DNA from: Oceanicoccus sp.
GTDB taxonomy: Bacteria > Pseudomonadota > Gammaproteobacteria > Pseudomonadales > Dasaniaceae
NCBI RefSeq assembly: GCF_029238675.1
Contig: NZ_JAQWFR010000002.1
Span: 222,495 to 286,494 of the forward strand
DNA length: 64,000 bases
Direction of reading: 5' to 3'
In this document: piece after piece, positions 29,443 through 39,753 of the stretch
Layout of the letters: the number at the start of each line of letters is the position of its first letter
Position numbering within the stretch: position 1 is the first letter of the stretch
Notes under the pieces: model-generated
The model's input: the letters and a program-made list of their open reading frames with translations, nothing else
The model's database searches: none
Told to the model about the DNA's origin: nothing
Made by a program: the position numbers and the translations under genes

Positions 29443-29897
29443 TGGTACACCCTTTAACAGTAAAGCTAAAATCTGTTTTTTCTCGATAGTAACCCCATTT
29501 TGAATATGAGTATATTCATGTGTTAGGACAGATTTGTGGGGGAGTTATTTCATTTTTTATTATTATTATAAAAAATATGAACTTATCTTCGTTTTCAAGA
29601 AAAAGCTTTAAGTTTAAGGTATCGTTCTTTCGCATAAAAAGCGATGATTTGAAGGTGTTGGCTGGCTGTTTAAGAGGGGGCTGAGTGTATAATCCACCCC
29701 CAGTCCGTCCCCAGTCCGTCATTCCCGCGAAGGCGGGAATCCAGTGCTGTCAATTTCCGCAGCAGCGGAAATAACAGTATTAGCATGCAGGCTGGATTCC
29801 CGCCTTCGCGGGAATGACGTTGTTTTGGGAATGACGTTGTTTTGGGGGTAGCGTTGTTTCGTGGGAATGACGAATGTTTATTTAACCGGGGTGTTTA
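29443..29897. other. Divergent spacer before the gamma-carbonic anhydrase gene
   Basis: The left half (29443-29700) is AT-rich and should hold the DUF3135 promoter; no gene is convincing there. The right half is filled by a full palindromic repeat and trailing GGGAATGACG half-units up to 29872. The GTG of the next gene begins 25 bp later, so its promoter must lie inside or before the repeat. Confidence 0.55.
29717..29819. repeat. Palindromic repeat, full copy with trailing half-units
   Basis: The outer arms are CGTCATTCCCGCGAAGGCGGG and its complement, and the inner hairpin is AATTTCCGC/GCGGAAAT. To the right (29820-29872) two GGGAATGACG half-units are spaced by TTGTTTTGGG-like bases. This is the only full copy located between divergent genes. 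Confidence 0.92.
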
Positions 29898-30419
29898 GTG
29901 ATTTACAGTCTTGATGGTGTAAAAGTCAGTTTTAAAGGCGATGCATTTGTTGCCGACAATGCCACCGTGGTTGGCAATGTGAGTGTCGGTCATGATGCCA
30001 GTATTTGGTTTAATGTGGTGATTCGTGGCGACAACGAATTAATTACTATTGGCGACCAAACTAATATTCAGGATGGTAGTGTGATGCATACCGACCCCGG
30101 TTGCCCAATCACTTTAGGTACCGGCGTAACGGTGGGCCATAAAGCCATGTTACATGGTTGTACCGTTGGCGATTATAGTTTGATTGGGATTAACGCCGTG
30201 GTATTAAATGGTGCCAAAATTGGCAAGCATTGTTTAATAGGTGCCAATGCCCTGGTTAAAGAAAATATGGAAATCCCCGATGGCTCTATGGTGCTGGGTT
30301 CCCCTGCCAAAATAGTCAAACAACTCTCTGAAGAGCAGCAGGCGGGTCTTGAGTGGAGCGCCAAACACTATGTAGAAAACGGTCGCCGTTTTGCTAAAGG
30401 TTTAAAACAGGAAAAATAA
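29898..30419 (+). CDS. Gamma-carbonic anhydrase family protein (YrdA type)
   Basis: The 173-residue protein is a left-handed beta-helix trimer subunit built on hexapeptide repeats ([23 protein letters not shown], then [14 protein letters not shown]). The metal-binding His residues of gamma-carbonic anhydrases are visible in QDGSVMHTD and [15 protein letters not shown]. The start is a GTG with GGGG upstream. Carbonic anhydrase activity is proven for only some YrdA/CaiE-like members, so the activity here is uncertain. It is 5 bp before a DUF1289 gene. Confidence 0.9.
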   Translation: MIYSLDGVKVSFKGDAFVADNATVVGNVSVGHDASIWFNVVIRGDNELITIGDQTNIQDGSVMHTDPGCPITLGTGVTVGHKAMLHGCTVGDYSLIGINAVVLNGAKIGKHCLIGANALVKENMEIPDGSMVLGSPAKIVKQLSEEQQAGLEWSAKHYVENGRRFAKGLKQEK

Positions 30420-30424
30420 CTACC

Positions 30425-30622
30425 ATGAGTGAACAAGTCGTCGATATAAAATCCCCCTGTGTTTCAGTGTGTGTATTAAGCGAAGAAGATATTTGCGAAG
30501 GCTGTTACCGCAGCGCACAGGAAATTACCGATTGGTCGGTATTATCCGTGGAGGATAAGCAGGTGGTCATGGGGAATGTTAAACAGCGCTTTAAGCAACT
30601 CAATAAACACTTATTATTATAG
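30425..30622 (+). CDS. DUF1289 domain protein (short)
   Basis: This is a 65-residue cysteine-containing protein with the DUF1289 pattern SPCVSVCVLSEEDICEGCYRSAQEITDW. The four cysteines (CxxxC ... CxxC) suggest a metal or iron-sulfur site, not proven for the family. It is probably co-transcribed with the gamma-carbonic anhydrase gene. A second, longer DUF1289 protein is encoded at 53.2 kb. Confidence 0.85.
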   Translation: MSEQVVDIKSPCVSVCVLSEEDICEGCYRSAQEITDWSVLSVEDKQVVMGNVKQRFKQLNKHLLL

Positions 30623-30639
30623 GGATTGCATAGCTTCCC

Positions 30640-31524
30640 CTACATTTGCCCCTTATCCCGGTTGGCATTAAGTGCCGCCACAAAGGCATTGGCCGCATTG
30701 CTCAGGCTGCGGTTCTGGTGAAATACATAGCCCAGTGTCCGCTGCAATTTAATATCCGCAATATCCAGTGTTGTCAGTCCCTCATCAATCATGGTGTGGG
30801 GCAATACACTCCAGCCCAGCCCAATCGAAACCATCATTTTAATGGTTTCCAGATAATTGGTTTCCATCGACACATCCAGTTTTAAGCCGTGCTTTTGGAA
30901 CAGGGCCTTAATAATTTGCCCGGTATAGGTATTAAGGCCCGGCAAGATAGCGGTGAACTGGCTAAGGGTTGAAAGGTTGACGCTATCCAATACCGCCAAG
31001 GGGTGGTCAGGGGCAATAACCACCACTAAGTCATCCTGCCAAACCGGTTGCCGCATTAAGGGGCTACTTTCAGTGGGGTCTAAGGTCACCACCCCCAGTT
31101 CAATACGCCCATGCATCACTTGCTCATAGGCTTCTTCCGAATCCATAAAATCAATATCGAAATGCACCTTGGGATAGCTGTTGTTAAAGGCTTGTAATAC
31201 CGGTGGCAGGCGGTGCAGGCCGATATGGTGGCTGATACCGATGCTTAGTTCGCCACTGATCTCACCCTGTAAATCAACAATGCTGCGTTTGGCTTCTTGT
31301 ACCGCATTAAGAATACGTTCAGCTCTTGGCAGCAGGGCGGTGCCTGCTTCCGTCAGTTGTACTGTTCTGCTAATACGGTCAAATAACTTACAGCCGAGTT
31401 GGCCTTCCAAAGCTGCAATGCGCTTGCTTACCGCTGGCTGGGTAATATGGAGAGTCTCGGCTGCATCCGAGAAGGATTTTGACTCGGCTACTTCGACAAA
31501 GGCCTGCAGATTCTGGGTGTCCAT
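30640..31524 (-). CDS. LysR family regulator divergent from leuC
   Basis: The 294-residue protein has the LysR winged HTH (LQAFVEVAESKSFSDAAETLHITQPAVSKRIAALEGQLG) followed by a two-lobed effector domain (GELSIGISHHIGLHRLPPVLQAF; MMVSIGLGWSVLPHTMI). It is divergent from leuC across 173 bp. LysR regulators beside leuC often control leucine synthesis in Proteobacteria, so that role is likely here but is inferred from position. Confidence 0.88.
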   Translation of the reverse strand: MDTQNLQAFVEVAESKSFSDAAETLHITQPAVSKRIAALEGQLGCKLFDRISRTVQLTEAGTALLPRAERILNAVQEAKRSIVDLQGEISGELSIGISHHIGLHRLPPVLQAFNNSYPKVHFDIDFMDSEEAYEQVMHGRIELGVVTLDPTESSPLMRQPVWQDDLVVVIAPDHPLAVLDSVNLSTLSQFTAILPGLNTYTGQIIKALFQKHGLKLDVSMETNYLETIKMMVSIGLGWSVLPHTMIDEGLTTLDIADIKLQRTLGYVFHQNRSLSNAANAFVAALNANRDKGQM

Positions 31525-31565
31525 GGGGTATTTAAACCTGTAATGCGTTGATGATTAGGGATTTT

Positions 31566-31636
31566 ATAGGATTCCTATTAGTTATCCAATCTATAAAGAA
31601 TATGAATTTGTTTTATTGGAGTGAGGGGCCTAGAAT
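31566..31636 (+). promoter_or_regulatory. leuC promoter and candidate LysR operator
   Basis: TTGTTT (31608-31613) and TAGAAT (31631-31636) are 17 bp apart and would serve leuC. About 30 bp upstream, ATAGG-ATT-CCTAT (31566-31578) forms an inverted repeat that fits the T-N11-A plan of LysR sites. Confidence 0.5.
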
Positions 31637-31697
31637 TCGTCAACGTATAAAAGCCCAACCAGTGGGTAGCAACTGGAATCAAATGCCGAGGTGACAA

Positions 31698-33125
31698 ATG
31701 GCTGGTAAAACCCTTTATGACAAGTTGTGGGACGCCCACTTGGTCAAGCAACGGGATGATGGAACCGCATTAATCTATATTGACCGTCAATTAGTCCACG
31801 AGGTGACTTCACCCCAGGCCTTTGAAGGTCTTAGATTGGCTGGTCGTCCTCTATGGCGCAGCGATGCCAACCTCGCAACCCCAGACCATAATGTGCCGTC
31901 TTTAAAGTCGGAGCGCGATGGCGGTGTAGCCGGTATCGTTGAAGATATTTCCCGTATCCAGGTGCAAACACTGGATGATAACTGTGATGAATTTGGTGTT
32001 ACCGAGTTTCAGATCAACGATGTCCGTCAGGGTATTGTGCACGTTATTGGACCTGAGCAGGGCGCTACCTTGCCGGGTATGACGGTTGTCTGTGGCGATT
32101 CTCACACTGCAACACACGGCGCTTTAGGTGCTTTAGCTCACGGTATCGGTACTTCAGAAGTTGAGCATGCCCTGGCTACCCAGTGTTTGATCCAGAAAAA
32201 AATGAAAAATATGCTGGTTAAAGTCGAGGGTGAGTTAAACCCCGGTGTTACGCCAAAAGATGTGATTCTCGCCATTATCGGTGAGATTGGTACCGCAGGT
32301 GGTAACGGTCACGCCATTGAGTTTGGTGGCAGCGTATTCCGCAATATGTCGATGGAGGGCCGTATGACCGTTTGTAATATGGCCATCGAAGGCGGCGCCC
32401 GTGTTGGTATGGTCGCCGTTGACCAAACCACACTGGACTATGTTGAAGGTCGTCCCTTCTCACCTAAGGGTGAAGATTGGGATAAGGCGCTTGAGTACTG
32501 GCATACGTTGCACAGTGACGATGATGCCGTATTCGACCGGGTGGTTGAAATCGACGCTGCCGCTATTGTTCCTCAAGTTACCTGGGGCAATTCTCCGGAA
32601 ATGGTGACCGGCGTAAACGGTACTGTCCCCAAGCCAGATGATATTGCTGATCCCAGCCAAAAAGCCGCTATAGAACGCGCGCTTGACTATATGGGTTTAA
32701 CCGGCGGTATGTCGATTACTGATATCAAATTGGATTGTGTCTTTATTGGTTCATGTACCAATTCACGTATTGAAGATTTACGGGCAGCAGCCTCTGTTGC
32801 CAAAGGCAATAAAGTGGCGGACACCGTTAAGCGTGTCTTGGTGGTTCCCGGTTCGGGCCTGGTTAAAAAAATGGCTGAGAAAGAAGGTTTGGATAAAATC
32901 TTTTTAGACGCCGGAATGGAATGGCGCGAGCCCAGTTGTTCCATGTGCCTGGCGATGAATTCCGATAAGTTGGGTGAGGGCGAGCACTGTGCATCAACCT
33001 CAAACAGAAACTTTGAAGGTCGTCAGGGCTTTGGTGGACGTACTCATCTGGTTAGCCCTGAGATGGCTGCCGCCGCTGCCATTGCCGGACATTTTGTTGA
33101 TGTCCGTGATGTTATCAACGCCTAA
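31698..33125 (+). CDS. leuC: 3-isopropylmalate dehydratase large subunit
   Basis: LeuC with LeuD isomerises 2-isopropylmalate to 3-isopropylmalate in leucine synthesis. The [4Fe-4S] ligands are visible in [13 protein letters not shown] and in [11 protein letters not shown]. Other aconitase-family blocks are [28 protein letters not shown] and [20 protein letters not shown]. The length of 475 is typical. The order leuC-leuD-leuB-asd is the Pseudomonas one. Confidence 0.97.
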   Translation: MAGKTLYDKLWDAHLVKQRDDGTALIYIDRQLVHEVTSPQAFEGLRLAGRPLWRSDANLATPDHNVPSLKSERDGGVAGIVEDISRIQVQTLDDNCDEFGVTEFQINDVRQGIVHVIGPEQGATLPGMTVVCGDSHTATHGALGALAHGIGTSEVEHALATQCLIQKKMKNMLVKVEGELNPGVTPKDVILAIIGEIGTAGGNGHAIEFGGSVFRNMSMEGRMTVCNMAIEGGARVGMVAVDQTTLDYVEGRPFSPKGEDWDKALEYWHTLHSDDDAVFDRVVEIDAAAIVPQVTWGNSPEMVTGVNGTVPKPDDIADPSQKAAIERALDYMGLTGGMSITDIKLDCVFIGSCTNSRIEDLRAAASVAKGNKVADTVKRVLVVPGSGLVKKMAEKEGLDKIFLDAGMEWREPSCSMCLAMNSDKLGEGEHCASTSNRNFEGRQGFGGRTHLVSPEMAAAAAIAGHFVDVRDVINA

Positions 33126-33134
33126 GGGAGAAAT

Positions 33135-33785
33135 ATGATGAAAAGCTTTACTACAGTAACAGGTGTTGTGGCGCCAATGGATCGCGCCAATGTTGATACC
33201 GATATGATTATGCCCAAGCAGTTTTTAAAATCTATCAAGCGCTCGGGTTTCGGTCCGTTTATGTTTGATGAGCTTCGTTACCTGGATGTGGGTAAGCCTG
33301 ATATGGATTGCTCAAAGCGTGCAAAGAACCCTGACTTTCCGCTTAACTTTGAGCGCTATCAGGGGGCAGAAATTTTATTGGCCCGTGAAAACTTCGGTTG
33401 CGGTTCCAGTCGAGAGCACGCGCCATGGGCGATTGAAGACTACGGCTTCCGCGCAATGATCGCTCCAAGCTTTGCCGATATCTTTTTTAATAACAGCTTT
33501 AAAAATGGTTTGCTGCCCATCGTATTGGATGCGGCTATTGTTGATGAATTGTTTAAAGAAATGTATGCCACCGAAGGCTACCAGCTAACGGTTGATTTGG
33601 AAGCGCAGCTTATTCGTAAGTCTAATGGCGACGAAATCCCTTTTGAAGTTGATGCCTTTCGTAAGCACTGCCTATTAAATGGTTTGGATGATATCGGTAT
33701 TACCTTGCAAGACGCCGATGCCATTCGTAAGTTTGAAAAAAACTGGCAGCAAAAATCACCCTGGTTGTTTGATGCTATGCAATAA
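33135..33785 (+). CDS. leuD: 3-isopropylmalate dehydratase small subunit
   Basis: LeuD forms the swivelling domain of isopropylmalate isomerase. The motifs [16 protein letters not shown] and [25 protein letters not shown] identify it. Length is 216 residues from ATG 33135 (or 215 from the adjacent ATG 33138). It is 9 bp after leuC and 13 bp before the leuB start, so all three are one operon. Confidence 0.97.
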   Translation: MMKSFTTVTGVVAPMDRANVDTDMIMPKQFLKSIKRSGFGPFMFDELRYLDVGKPDMDCSKRAKNPDFPLNFERYQGAEILLARENFGCGSSREHAPWAIEDYGFRAMIAPSFADIFFNNSFKNGLLPIVLDAAIVDELFKEMYATEGYQLTVDLEAQLIRKSNGDEIPFEVDAFRKHCLLNGLDDIGITLQDADAIRKFEKNWQQKSPWLFDAMQ

Positions 33786-33798
33786 AGGAAGTAGGAAT

Positions 33799-34878
33799 AT
33801 GAGTAGAAAAGTATTAGTAATTTCTGGTGATGGTATTGGCCCTGAAATCACCGCCGAAACGCGCAAAGTTTTAGAGGTTGTCAATTCGCGTTTTGATTTG
33901 GGTATGGAATTTGATGAGGCCCTATTAGGTGGTGCGGCTCTTGATGCTACCGGTATTCCCATGCCCGACGAAACTTTAAGCAAGGCGCAGGGCTCCGATG
34001 CGATTTTATTTGCTGCCATCGGCGGTCCCCAGTGGGATGATATTGGCCGCGATTTGCGTCCCGAGAAAGGCCTGTTGCAGTTCCGTTCAGCGCTGGAATT
34101 ATTTGGTAACTTGCGCCCCGCGATTTTATACCCGCAATTGGCCGATGCCTCTTCATTAAAACCTGATGTGGTTTCTGGTTTGGATATTTTAATTGTCCGG
34201 GAATTAACGGGCGGTATTTACTTTGGTGAACCCCGTGGTATTCGCACCCTGGAAAATGGCGAGCGAGAAGGGTACAACACCTACAAATACAACGAGACTG
34301 AAATTCGTCGCATCGGTGCCATGGCGTTTGAAGCGGCACAAAAGCGCGGTGGTAAATTGTGTTCAGTGGATAAATCCAATGTACTGGAAGCCACTGTCTT
34401 GTGGCGTGAAATTATGGAACAAATGGCACCGGATTATCCCGATGTTGAATTGACCCATATGTATGTCGACAATGCTGCCATGCAGCTAGTGCGTGCGCCA
34501 AAACAGTTTGATGTGATAGTCACCGGCAATATGTTTGGTGATATTTTATCGGATGCGGCGGCCATGCTTACCGGTTCTATCGGTATGCTGCCATCGGCGG
34601 CGCTGGATAAGAATGGCCGTGGTATGTATGAACCTTGTCACGGTTCTGCACCGGATATCGCCGGTGAAGGTAAAGCCAACCCACTGGCGATGATTTTGTC
34701 AGCGGCGATGATGTTGCGTTACTCCCTTGATGCCGTCGAAGCGGCTGATGCCGTTGAGAAGGCCGTGGGTGATGTGTTGGATCAGGGTTTAAGAACCGGC
34801 GATATTTATTCCGAAGGCACCCAGTTGGTCAATACCAGCACCATGGGTGATGCCGTTGCTGCCGCTTTGCAGGCTTAG
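33799..34878 (+). CDS. leuB: 3-isopropylmalate dehydrogenase
   Basis: LeuB oxidatively decarboxylates 3-isopropylmalate with NAD+. The start [15 protein letters not shown], the substrate loop [10 protein letters not shown], the segment [13 protein letters not shown] and the NAD-binding [25 protein letters not shown] identify it. ATG 33799, with AAAGGAAGTAGG upstream, gives 360 residues. The frame is open further upstream into leuD, but that part is not family sequence. Confidence 0.97.
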   Translation: MSRKVLVISGDGIGPEITAETRKVLEVVNSRFDLGMEFDEALLGGAALDATGIPMPDETLSKAQGSDAILFAAIGGPQWDDIGRDLRPEKGLLQFRSALELFGNLRPAILYPQLADASSLKPDVVSGLDILIVRELTGGIYFGEPRGIRTLENGEREGYNTYKYNETEIRRIGAMAFEAAQKRGGKLCSVDKSNVLEATVLWREIMEQMAPDYPDVELTHMYVDNAAMQLVRAPKQFDVIVTGNMFGDILSDAAAMLTGSIGMLPSAALDKNGRGMYEPCHGSAPDIAGEGKANPLAMILSAAMMLRYSLDAVEAADAVEKAVGDVLDQGLRTGDIYSEGTQLVNTSTMGDAVAAALQA

Positions 34879-34907
34879 AATTAATGAGTGAGTTAGAGAT
34901 TAGAGTT

Positions 34908-36020
34908 ATGAAAAAAGTAGGTTTTGTAGGTTGGCGCGGAATGGTTGGTTCCGTATTAATGGAACGCATGCTGGCTGAGGGTGATTTCAAGCATATTGAA
35001 GAGCCGGTATTTTTCACAACCTCCAATGCGGGTGGGCAGGGGCCTGATATCGGTGTGGATATTCCACCGTTAAAAGACGCCAGCGATATTGATGAGCTAA
35101 AGGCTATGGATGTGATTATCTCCTGCCAGGGTGGTGATTACACCAAATCCGTTTTTCCTGCGCTACGCAATGGCGGTTGGGACGGTTACTGGATAGATGC
35201 TGCCTCAAGCTTACGGATGGAAGACGATGCCCTGATTATTCTTGATCCGGTGAATATGGATGTGATCAAAGATGGGCTTGCCAATGGCATTAAGAACTTT
35301 ATTGGTGGTAACTGTACCGTCAGCCTGATGTTAATGGCCATGGGTGGCTTATTTCGTGAAGGCCTGGTCGATTGGGCTTCCGTTATGACTTACCAGGCGG
35401 CCAGTGGTGCCGGAGCGCAAAATATGCGCGAGCTGATTAAGCAAATGGGTACCATAGAAGATGTTGTGGTGGATGAGTTAGCGAATCCCGCCAGTGCCAT
35501 TTTGGATATTGACCGCAAAGTGGCTGCCTCTATGCGCAGTGCTGAGTTCCCCACCGACAACTTCGGTGCTCCCCTGGCTGGCAGCCTGTTACCGTGGATT
35601 GACAGGCAGGTAGAAAATGGCCAAAGCCGTGAAGAATGGAAAGGGCAGGCGGAAACCAACAAGCTGCTGGGAGCTTCTTCTATCATTCCTATTGATGGCT
35701 TATGTGTCCGAATTGGCGCTATGCGCTGTCATAGCCAGGCATTAACAGTAAAGCTTAGCCAAGATGTGCCGATGGATGAGATAGAGTCCATGCTGGCCGC
35801 TGCCAATGATTGGGTGAAGGTCGTGCCAAACGAGCGCGAAGTCACTCTGCAGGACCTAACACCGACGGCAGTAACCGGTTCATTGTCAGTCCCTGTGGGT
35901 CGTTTGCGCAAAATGAATATGGGCCCAGAGTATCTATCGGCTTTTACCGTCGGTGACCAGCTTTTATGGGGGGCTGCAGAGCCCCTTAGACGGATGTTGC
36001 GTATTCTGATTGAGGCCTAG
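34908..36020 (+). CDS. asd: Aspartate-semialdehyde dehydrogenase
   Basis: Asd reduces aspartyl phosphate to the semialdehyde, the branch point to lysine/diaminopimelate, threonine and methionine. The NADP-binding [18 protein letters not shown] is at the start. The active-site Cys is residue 136 ([15 protein letters not shown]) and [15 protein letters not shown] follows. ATG 34908 gives 370 residues, the Pseudomonas length. An in-frame ATG at 34884 would add MSELEIRV, a segment that also begins the DUF1289 protein at 53.2 kb. Confidence 0.96.
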   Translation: MKKVGFVGWRGMVGSVLMERMLAEGDFKHIEEPVFFTTSNAGGQGPDIGVDIPPLKDASDIDELKAMDVIISCQGGDYTKSVFPALRNGGWDGYWIDAASSLRMEDDALIILDPVNMDVIKDGLANGIKNFIGGNCTVSLMLMAMGGLFREGLVDWASVMTYQAASGAGAQNMRELIKQMGTIEDVVVDELANPASAILDIDRKVAASMRSAEFPTDNFGAPLAGSLLPWIDRQVENGQSREEWKGQAETNKLLGASSIIPIDGLCVRIGAMRCHSQALTVKLSQDVPMDEIESMLAAANDWVKVVPNEREVTLQDLTPTAVTGSLSVPVGRLRKMNMGPEYLSAFTVGDQLLWGAAEPLRRMLRILIEA

Positions 36021-36325
36021 GCTTACCGTTCCAATTTCTCTTCTTGCCGGCTAGGGAGTCTCGATTTTCCACTCGCATTCGTCGATTTGTGCACCAAGTC
36101 TGAAAATGCGGAAAAAGAGGCTTCCAGCCCCTTCTTCCCACGGGTTGGATTCTTGCTAAAAAGCTATTTCTAACTAATACTTACGTGGAATAGTAGATAC
36201 GTATTCTAGCTTTGTTTGCTAACTAACCAGCTAGGCAGATTTGAAGTAGCCGGGGCGTAATGCCGCGGCTGTTTGCTAATTTAAGTGACGAAAAACAATA
36301 CCCACAGGGTTAAAAGGGAACGATT
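36021..36325. other. Intergenic region upstream of fimV
   Basis: No gene is seen. The region holds the probable fimV promoter, though no clear -35/-10 pair stands out. AGCCG and CGGCT (36248-36270) form a short hairpin with a 13-base loop, 56 bp before the fimV start. Confidence 0.45.
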
Positions 36326-38830
36326 ATGGTACGTAAGAAGCTTGCGGTTGCGGTTGCAGCGATTGGGGTCTTACAGGCAAACGTGGCGAATGCACTGGGA
36401 GTGGGCGAGTTTTCCCTGTTTTCGGCGCTTAATCAGCCATTAGAAGCAGAAATACGGCTTCAGAACACTGGAGACCTTGATAATAACCAGGTCATTATCA
36501 AACTGGCTGAGCCGGAAGATTTCAGTAATGCCGGTATCAGCAGGGACTTTTTCCTCACCAATATTAATTTTAAGGTCGAGCTTGATAGCCAGGGTAACGG
36601 CATTATCAAAGTGACTACCCGTGAACCTGTGGTTGAGCCCTACCTGAATTTCCTGATTGAAACCCGCTGGCCCAGCGGCCGGTTGTTGCGTGAATATACT
36701 GTATTACTGGATCTACCCGTATTTAGTGAGAGTGATGTCGAGCCGGTACAGGCTGCGACCTCCTCAATGTCACAGCAAACCGATACACCACCACCTGCTA
36801 CAGCTACTGCCGCCTCAGTCCCAGTAGTTACCCATAGTAGACCTGCCAGCTCCGCTAGTACTCCTCGCAAAACCCTGGAACAAGGTGAGCTAAGTCCGGG
36901 TGAAAAATACCGTGTACGCAATCAGGATACTCTTTGGGAAATTGCACTGAAGAGCCGTCCTGCAGAGGGAGTGAGCGTACAGCAGACCATGGTGGTTATT
37001 CAGCGTTTAAACCCACAGGCTTTTATTAATGGCAATATCAACCGGTTAAAGGCCGGTTCTGTATTGCGCCTGCCTACCCAGGATGATATCTCAGTTTCGG
37101 AGAAACAAGCTGTAGGCGAAGTGGCCAACCAGAATCGCTCTTGGCGATCAGGTGATGATACGGTAGCACCTTCCTCAGATGCCCAGCTGGATGCCACTGC
37201 AGCTGGCTCTAGCGAGAACACCTATTCAGAGCAACCTCGCTTATCGATTGCCGCCAGTGGTGACAGTGATGTATCAAGCACTGGCGAGGGGGAAGGTACT
37301 GATAGTTCAGATAGTGTTGATAGTACTAATAGCGCAAGCGTTGCTTTGCAAAATGAGCTGGCAGCCAGCGAAGAAAGCCTGGATAAGATTGAGCGTGATA
37401 ATCAGGAACTGAAGACTCGTCTTGAAAATATGGAAGCCAGAATGGCTACCCTACAGCGCTTACTAGCGCTCAAGGAAAGTCAGCTGGCAGATCTGCAAGA
37501 TAGCGCCGCAGCTGCAGCGCCTGTGGCGGCCAAACCAGAACCCAAACCTCAACCCAAACCTCAACCTCAACCAAAGCCCAAATCAAGTCCGGTAGACCAA
37601 GTGCTGGATAATCCACTTTATGTTGGTGGCGCTGCTGCGTTGCTGCTGGCAGCTATTGCTATTGTGTTGTTGCGTCGCCGCAAAGAGGCCGCCGCAGCTG
37701 ATGAAGATTTCACCACTGACTATGTCCAAGAAGCTGTTAAAGAAGGTATTGAGGAAGAGGCAGATACTTTAGCTGATGTCGCAATGGACGAAACCGTAAC
37801 AGATACGGTTGCTGAGATTGAAGGGGTCGATGAGACCGATAACCTGATTGCTGAGTTAGAGCAGCAAATTGCAGCTGACAATGCTAATGAAGCCGCCATG
37901 GCTGCAGCAGATGATGCTGAGGAATCATTAATTGAAGGGGTGGAGCCTTTAGACAATGCCGCACCTGTAGAGTCTGCAGCTGAAGTGCCGTCAGAGACTG
38001 GCGATGCGATGGCTGAAGCGGATATCTATGTGGCCTATGGTCGCTTTCAGCAAGCGATTGATTTGCTTCGCTCTGCTATCGACCAGAAGCCTGAGCGCAG
38101 TGACCTGCAATTAAAACTATTAGAAGTGTATATCGAAACTCGCGACAAGCCGGGTTTCCAGCAGCAGTACCTGGCCTTAAAGGCTTTAGGTGATGATGCC
38201 GCCACTGGAGAGGCTAAAGAAATCCTCTCCAGTGTTGAAGGTGTTGCCGATTGGTTGGACGACCTGCCGGGGAATAGTAATAACTTTACCGATGAAGATA
38301 TGGATGCTGAGATTGCCCTGGATGATTTGGATTTAGATTTTGATGAAGACAACAGCGATGACTTTGTCGAGGCTACTACGGTACAGTTAGATGCTGCCGA
38401 ATTGGAAGATACACCGACTAAAGCCGATTCATCTAGTCCTTTGGATTTGCCTGAAGAGCCTGAATTGAGTGACAGTTTGGGTGATAGTTTAGGTGATAGT
38501 TTAGGTGATAGTGAAGCCTTTGACCTTGATTTGGAATCTTTAGCCGATACTGATCTTTCTGAATTGGAGGCTGAGTTTGGCGATGCCGCCCCAGCTACTG
38601 AAAGCTCCGCCACTGAGACCTTTGGTGCCGATGTTGCAACTGATGCTGATGCCGATGATTTTGACTTCCTTGCTGATACCGATGAGATCGCCACTAAATT
38701 AGATCTGGCCCGGGCCTATATCGATATGGGTGATGCAGAGGGTGCCAGGGATATTCTTGATGAGGTGATGCAGGAAGGTTCTGCTGTACAAAAGCAGGAA
38801 GCGCAAGCTTTATCAGAGCGTATAGACTAG
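36326..38830 (+). CDS. fimV: FimV/HubP family polar hub protein
   Basis: FimV is an inner-membrane protein with a peptidoglycan-binding periplasmic part and a cytoplasmic TPR part; it organises polar assembly, type IV pili and twitching in Pseudomonas. Visible features in order are a signal peptide (to about residue 23), the FimV N-domain (ALGVGEFSLFSALNQPLEAEI), LysM at about 193-250 (KYRVRNQDTLWEIALKS), and a coiled coil at about 345-395. Next come a Pro/Lys linker, a TM helix near residue 433 (GGAAALLLAAIAIVLL), a very acidic cytoplasmic segment, and the C-terminal FimV helix (ATKLDLARAYIDMGD). The length is 834 residues, near the Pseudomonas 919. Confidence 0.93.
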   Translation: MVRKKLAVAVAAIGVLQANVANALGVGEFSLFSALNQPLEAEIRLQNTGDLDNNQVIIKLAEPEDFSNAGISRDFFLTNINFKVELDSQGNGIIKVTTREPVVEPYLNFLIETRWPSGRLLREYTVLLDLPVFSESDVEPVQAATSSMSQQTDTPPPATATAASVPVVTHSRPASSASTPRKTLEQGELSPGEKYRVRNQDTLWEIALKSRPAEGVSVQQTMVVIQRLNPQAFINGNINRLKAGSVLRLPTQDDISVSEKQAVGEVANQNRSWRSGDDTVAPSSDAQLDATAAGSSENTYSEQPRLSIAASGDSDVSSTGEGEGTDSSDSVDSTNSASVALQNELAASEESLDKIERDNQELKTRLENMEARMATLQRLLALKESQLADLQDSAAAAAPVAAKPEPKPQPKPQPQPKPKSSPVDQVLDNPLYVGGAAALLLAAIAIVLLRRRKEAAAADEDFTTDYVQEAVKEGIEEEADTLADVAMDETVTDTVAEIEGVDETDNLIAELEQQIAADNANEAAMAAADDAEESLIEGVEPLDNAAPVESAAEVPSETGDAMAEADIYVAYGRFQQAIDLLRSAIDQKPERSDLQLKLLEVYIETRDKPGFQQQYLALKALGDDAATGEAKEILSSVEGVADWLDDLPGNSNNFTDEDMDAEIALDDLDLDFDEDNSDDFVEATTVQLDAAELEDTPTKADSSSPLDLPEEPELSDSLGDSLGDSLGDSEAFDLDLESLADTDLSELEAEFGDAAPATESSATETFGADVATDADADDFDFLADTDEIATKLDLARAYIDMGDAEGARDILDEVMQEGSAVQKQEAQALSERID
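38471..38512 (+). repeat. 12-bp coding tandem repeat in fimV
   Basis: GAYAGTTTRGGT is repeated three and a half times, encoding DSLG-DSLG-DSLG-DS in the acidic cytoplasmic part. Because the unit is four codons, copy number can change without a frameshift. Confidence 0.9.
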
Positions 38831-38838
38831 TTCGCCCT

Positions 38839-39672
38839 ATGAACAAACCTGCTTTTAACGCCCAATTTTGCAAGGGTGATCGTGTAGCCATGGCCGTTAG
38901 CTATGACGGCAGTGCCTTTCATGGCTGGCAGAGTCAGCGCAAGCCGCAGGTAGCCACGGTACAGGAGACCCTCGAACAAGCCCTCAGCACCATCGCCAAT
39001 GCCCCCGTTATTGTCCAGTGTGCCGGTAGAACCGATGCCGGAGTTCATGCCAGCCACCAAATCGTACATTTTGATAGCCCCTCGGATCGGGGAGAAAAGG
39101 CTTGGGTGAGCGGTGGTAATACCAACCTGCCACCCAATATCTCCATTAGTTGGGCCAGACCCGTTCCCGAAGACTTTAATGCCCGTTTCTCCGCCACCGC
39201 CAGGCGTTACCGCTATGTGATTTTAAATACACCAGCGCGCTCAGCCTTGTTGGCAGGAGGCGTTACCTGGGAAAATCGTCCCCTCAATGAGCACGCCATG
39301 CACGAAGCGGGGCAGGCCTTATTGGGCGAGCTGGATTTTACCTCCTACCGAGCCGTTGCTTGCCAGTCCAAAACCCCCATGCGCAATGTGCATTTTGTGG
39401 AGGTCCGCCGTCGCGGTGATATGGTGATTATCGATATCCAGGCCAATGCTTTTTTGCATCATATGGTGCGCAATATTGCTGGTGTGTTACTCGCCATAGG
39501 TGCCGGTATCAAACCCGTTAAGTGGGCAGAACAAGTATTATTAGCCAAAGATCGCAAGGTCGCGGCTGCAACAGCCCCTCCCTTTGGTTTGTACCTGGTG
39601 GGGGTGACTTACCCCGAGCATTTTCAGCTACCTCAATCCGACCCGGGACCCTACTTTTTGTCCGGTTTTTAG
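38839..39672 (+). CDS. truA: tRNA pseudouridine(38-40) synthase
   Basis: TruA modifies uridines 38-40 in the anticodon stem-loop. The catalytic Asp lies in CAGRTDAGVHASHQ. The segments YDGSAFHGWQSQ, SARYRY-like TARRYRYVILN and NAFLHHMVRNIAGVLLAIG complete the pattern. The length of 277 is normal. It starts 8 bp after fimV, as in Pseudomonas where truA and trpF follow fimV. Confidence 0.96.
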   Translation: MNKPAFNAQFCKGDRVAMAVSYDGSAFHGWQSQRKPQVATVQETLEQALSTIANAPVIVQCAGRTDAGVHASHQIVHFDSPSDRGEKAWVSGGNTNLPPNISISWARPVPEDFNARFSATARRYRYVILNTPARSALLAGGVTWENRPLNEHAMHEAGQALLGELDFTSYRAVACQSKTPMRNVHFVEVRRRGDMVIIDIQANAFLHHMVRNIAGVLLAIGAGIKPVKWAEQVLLAKDRKVAAATAPPFGLYLVGVTYPEHFQLPQSDPGPYFLSGF

Positions 39673-39753
39673 CCTCCTGTGGTGCAGACAGCGGGGGCAG
39701 CGTTTGTTACTATAGCGCACCTTAATTGATTGATTATTAATACACTTTTGCCT

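Noticed and set aside
29516..29722. A 68-residue minus-strand frame in the DUF3135-carbonic anhydrase spacer
   Set aside because: It lies in AT-rich non-coding DNA, contains a run of Ile and Lys from poly-AT tracts and ends in the palindromic repeat.
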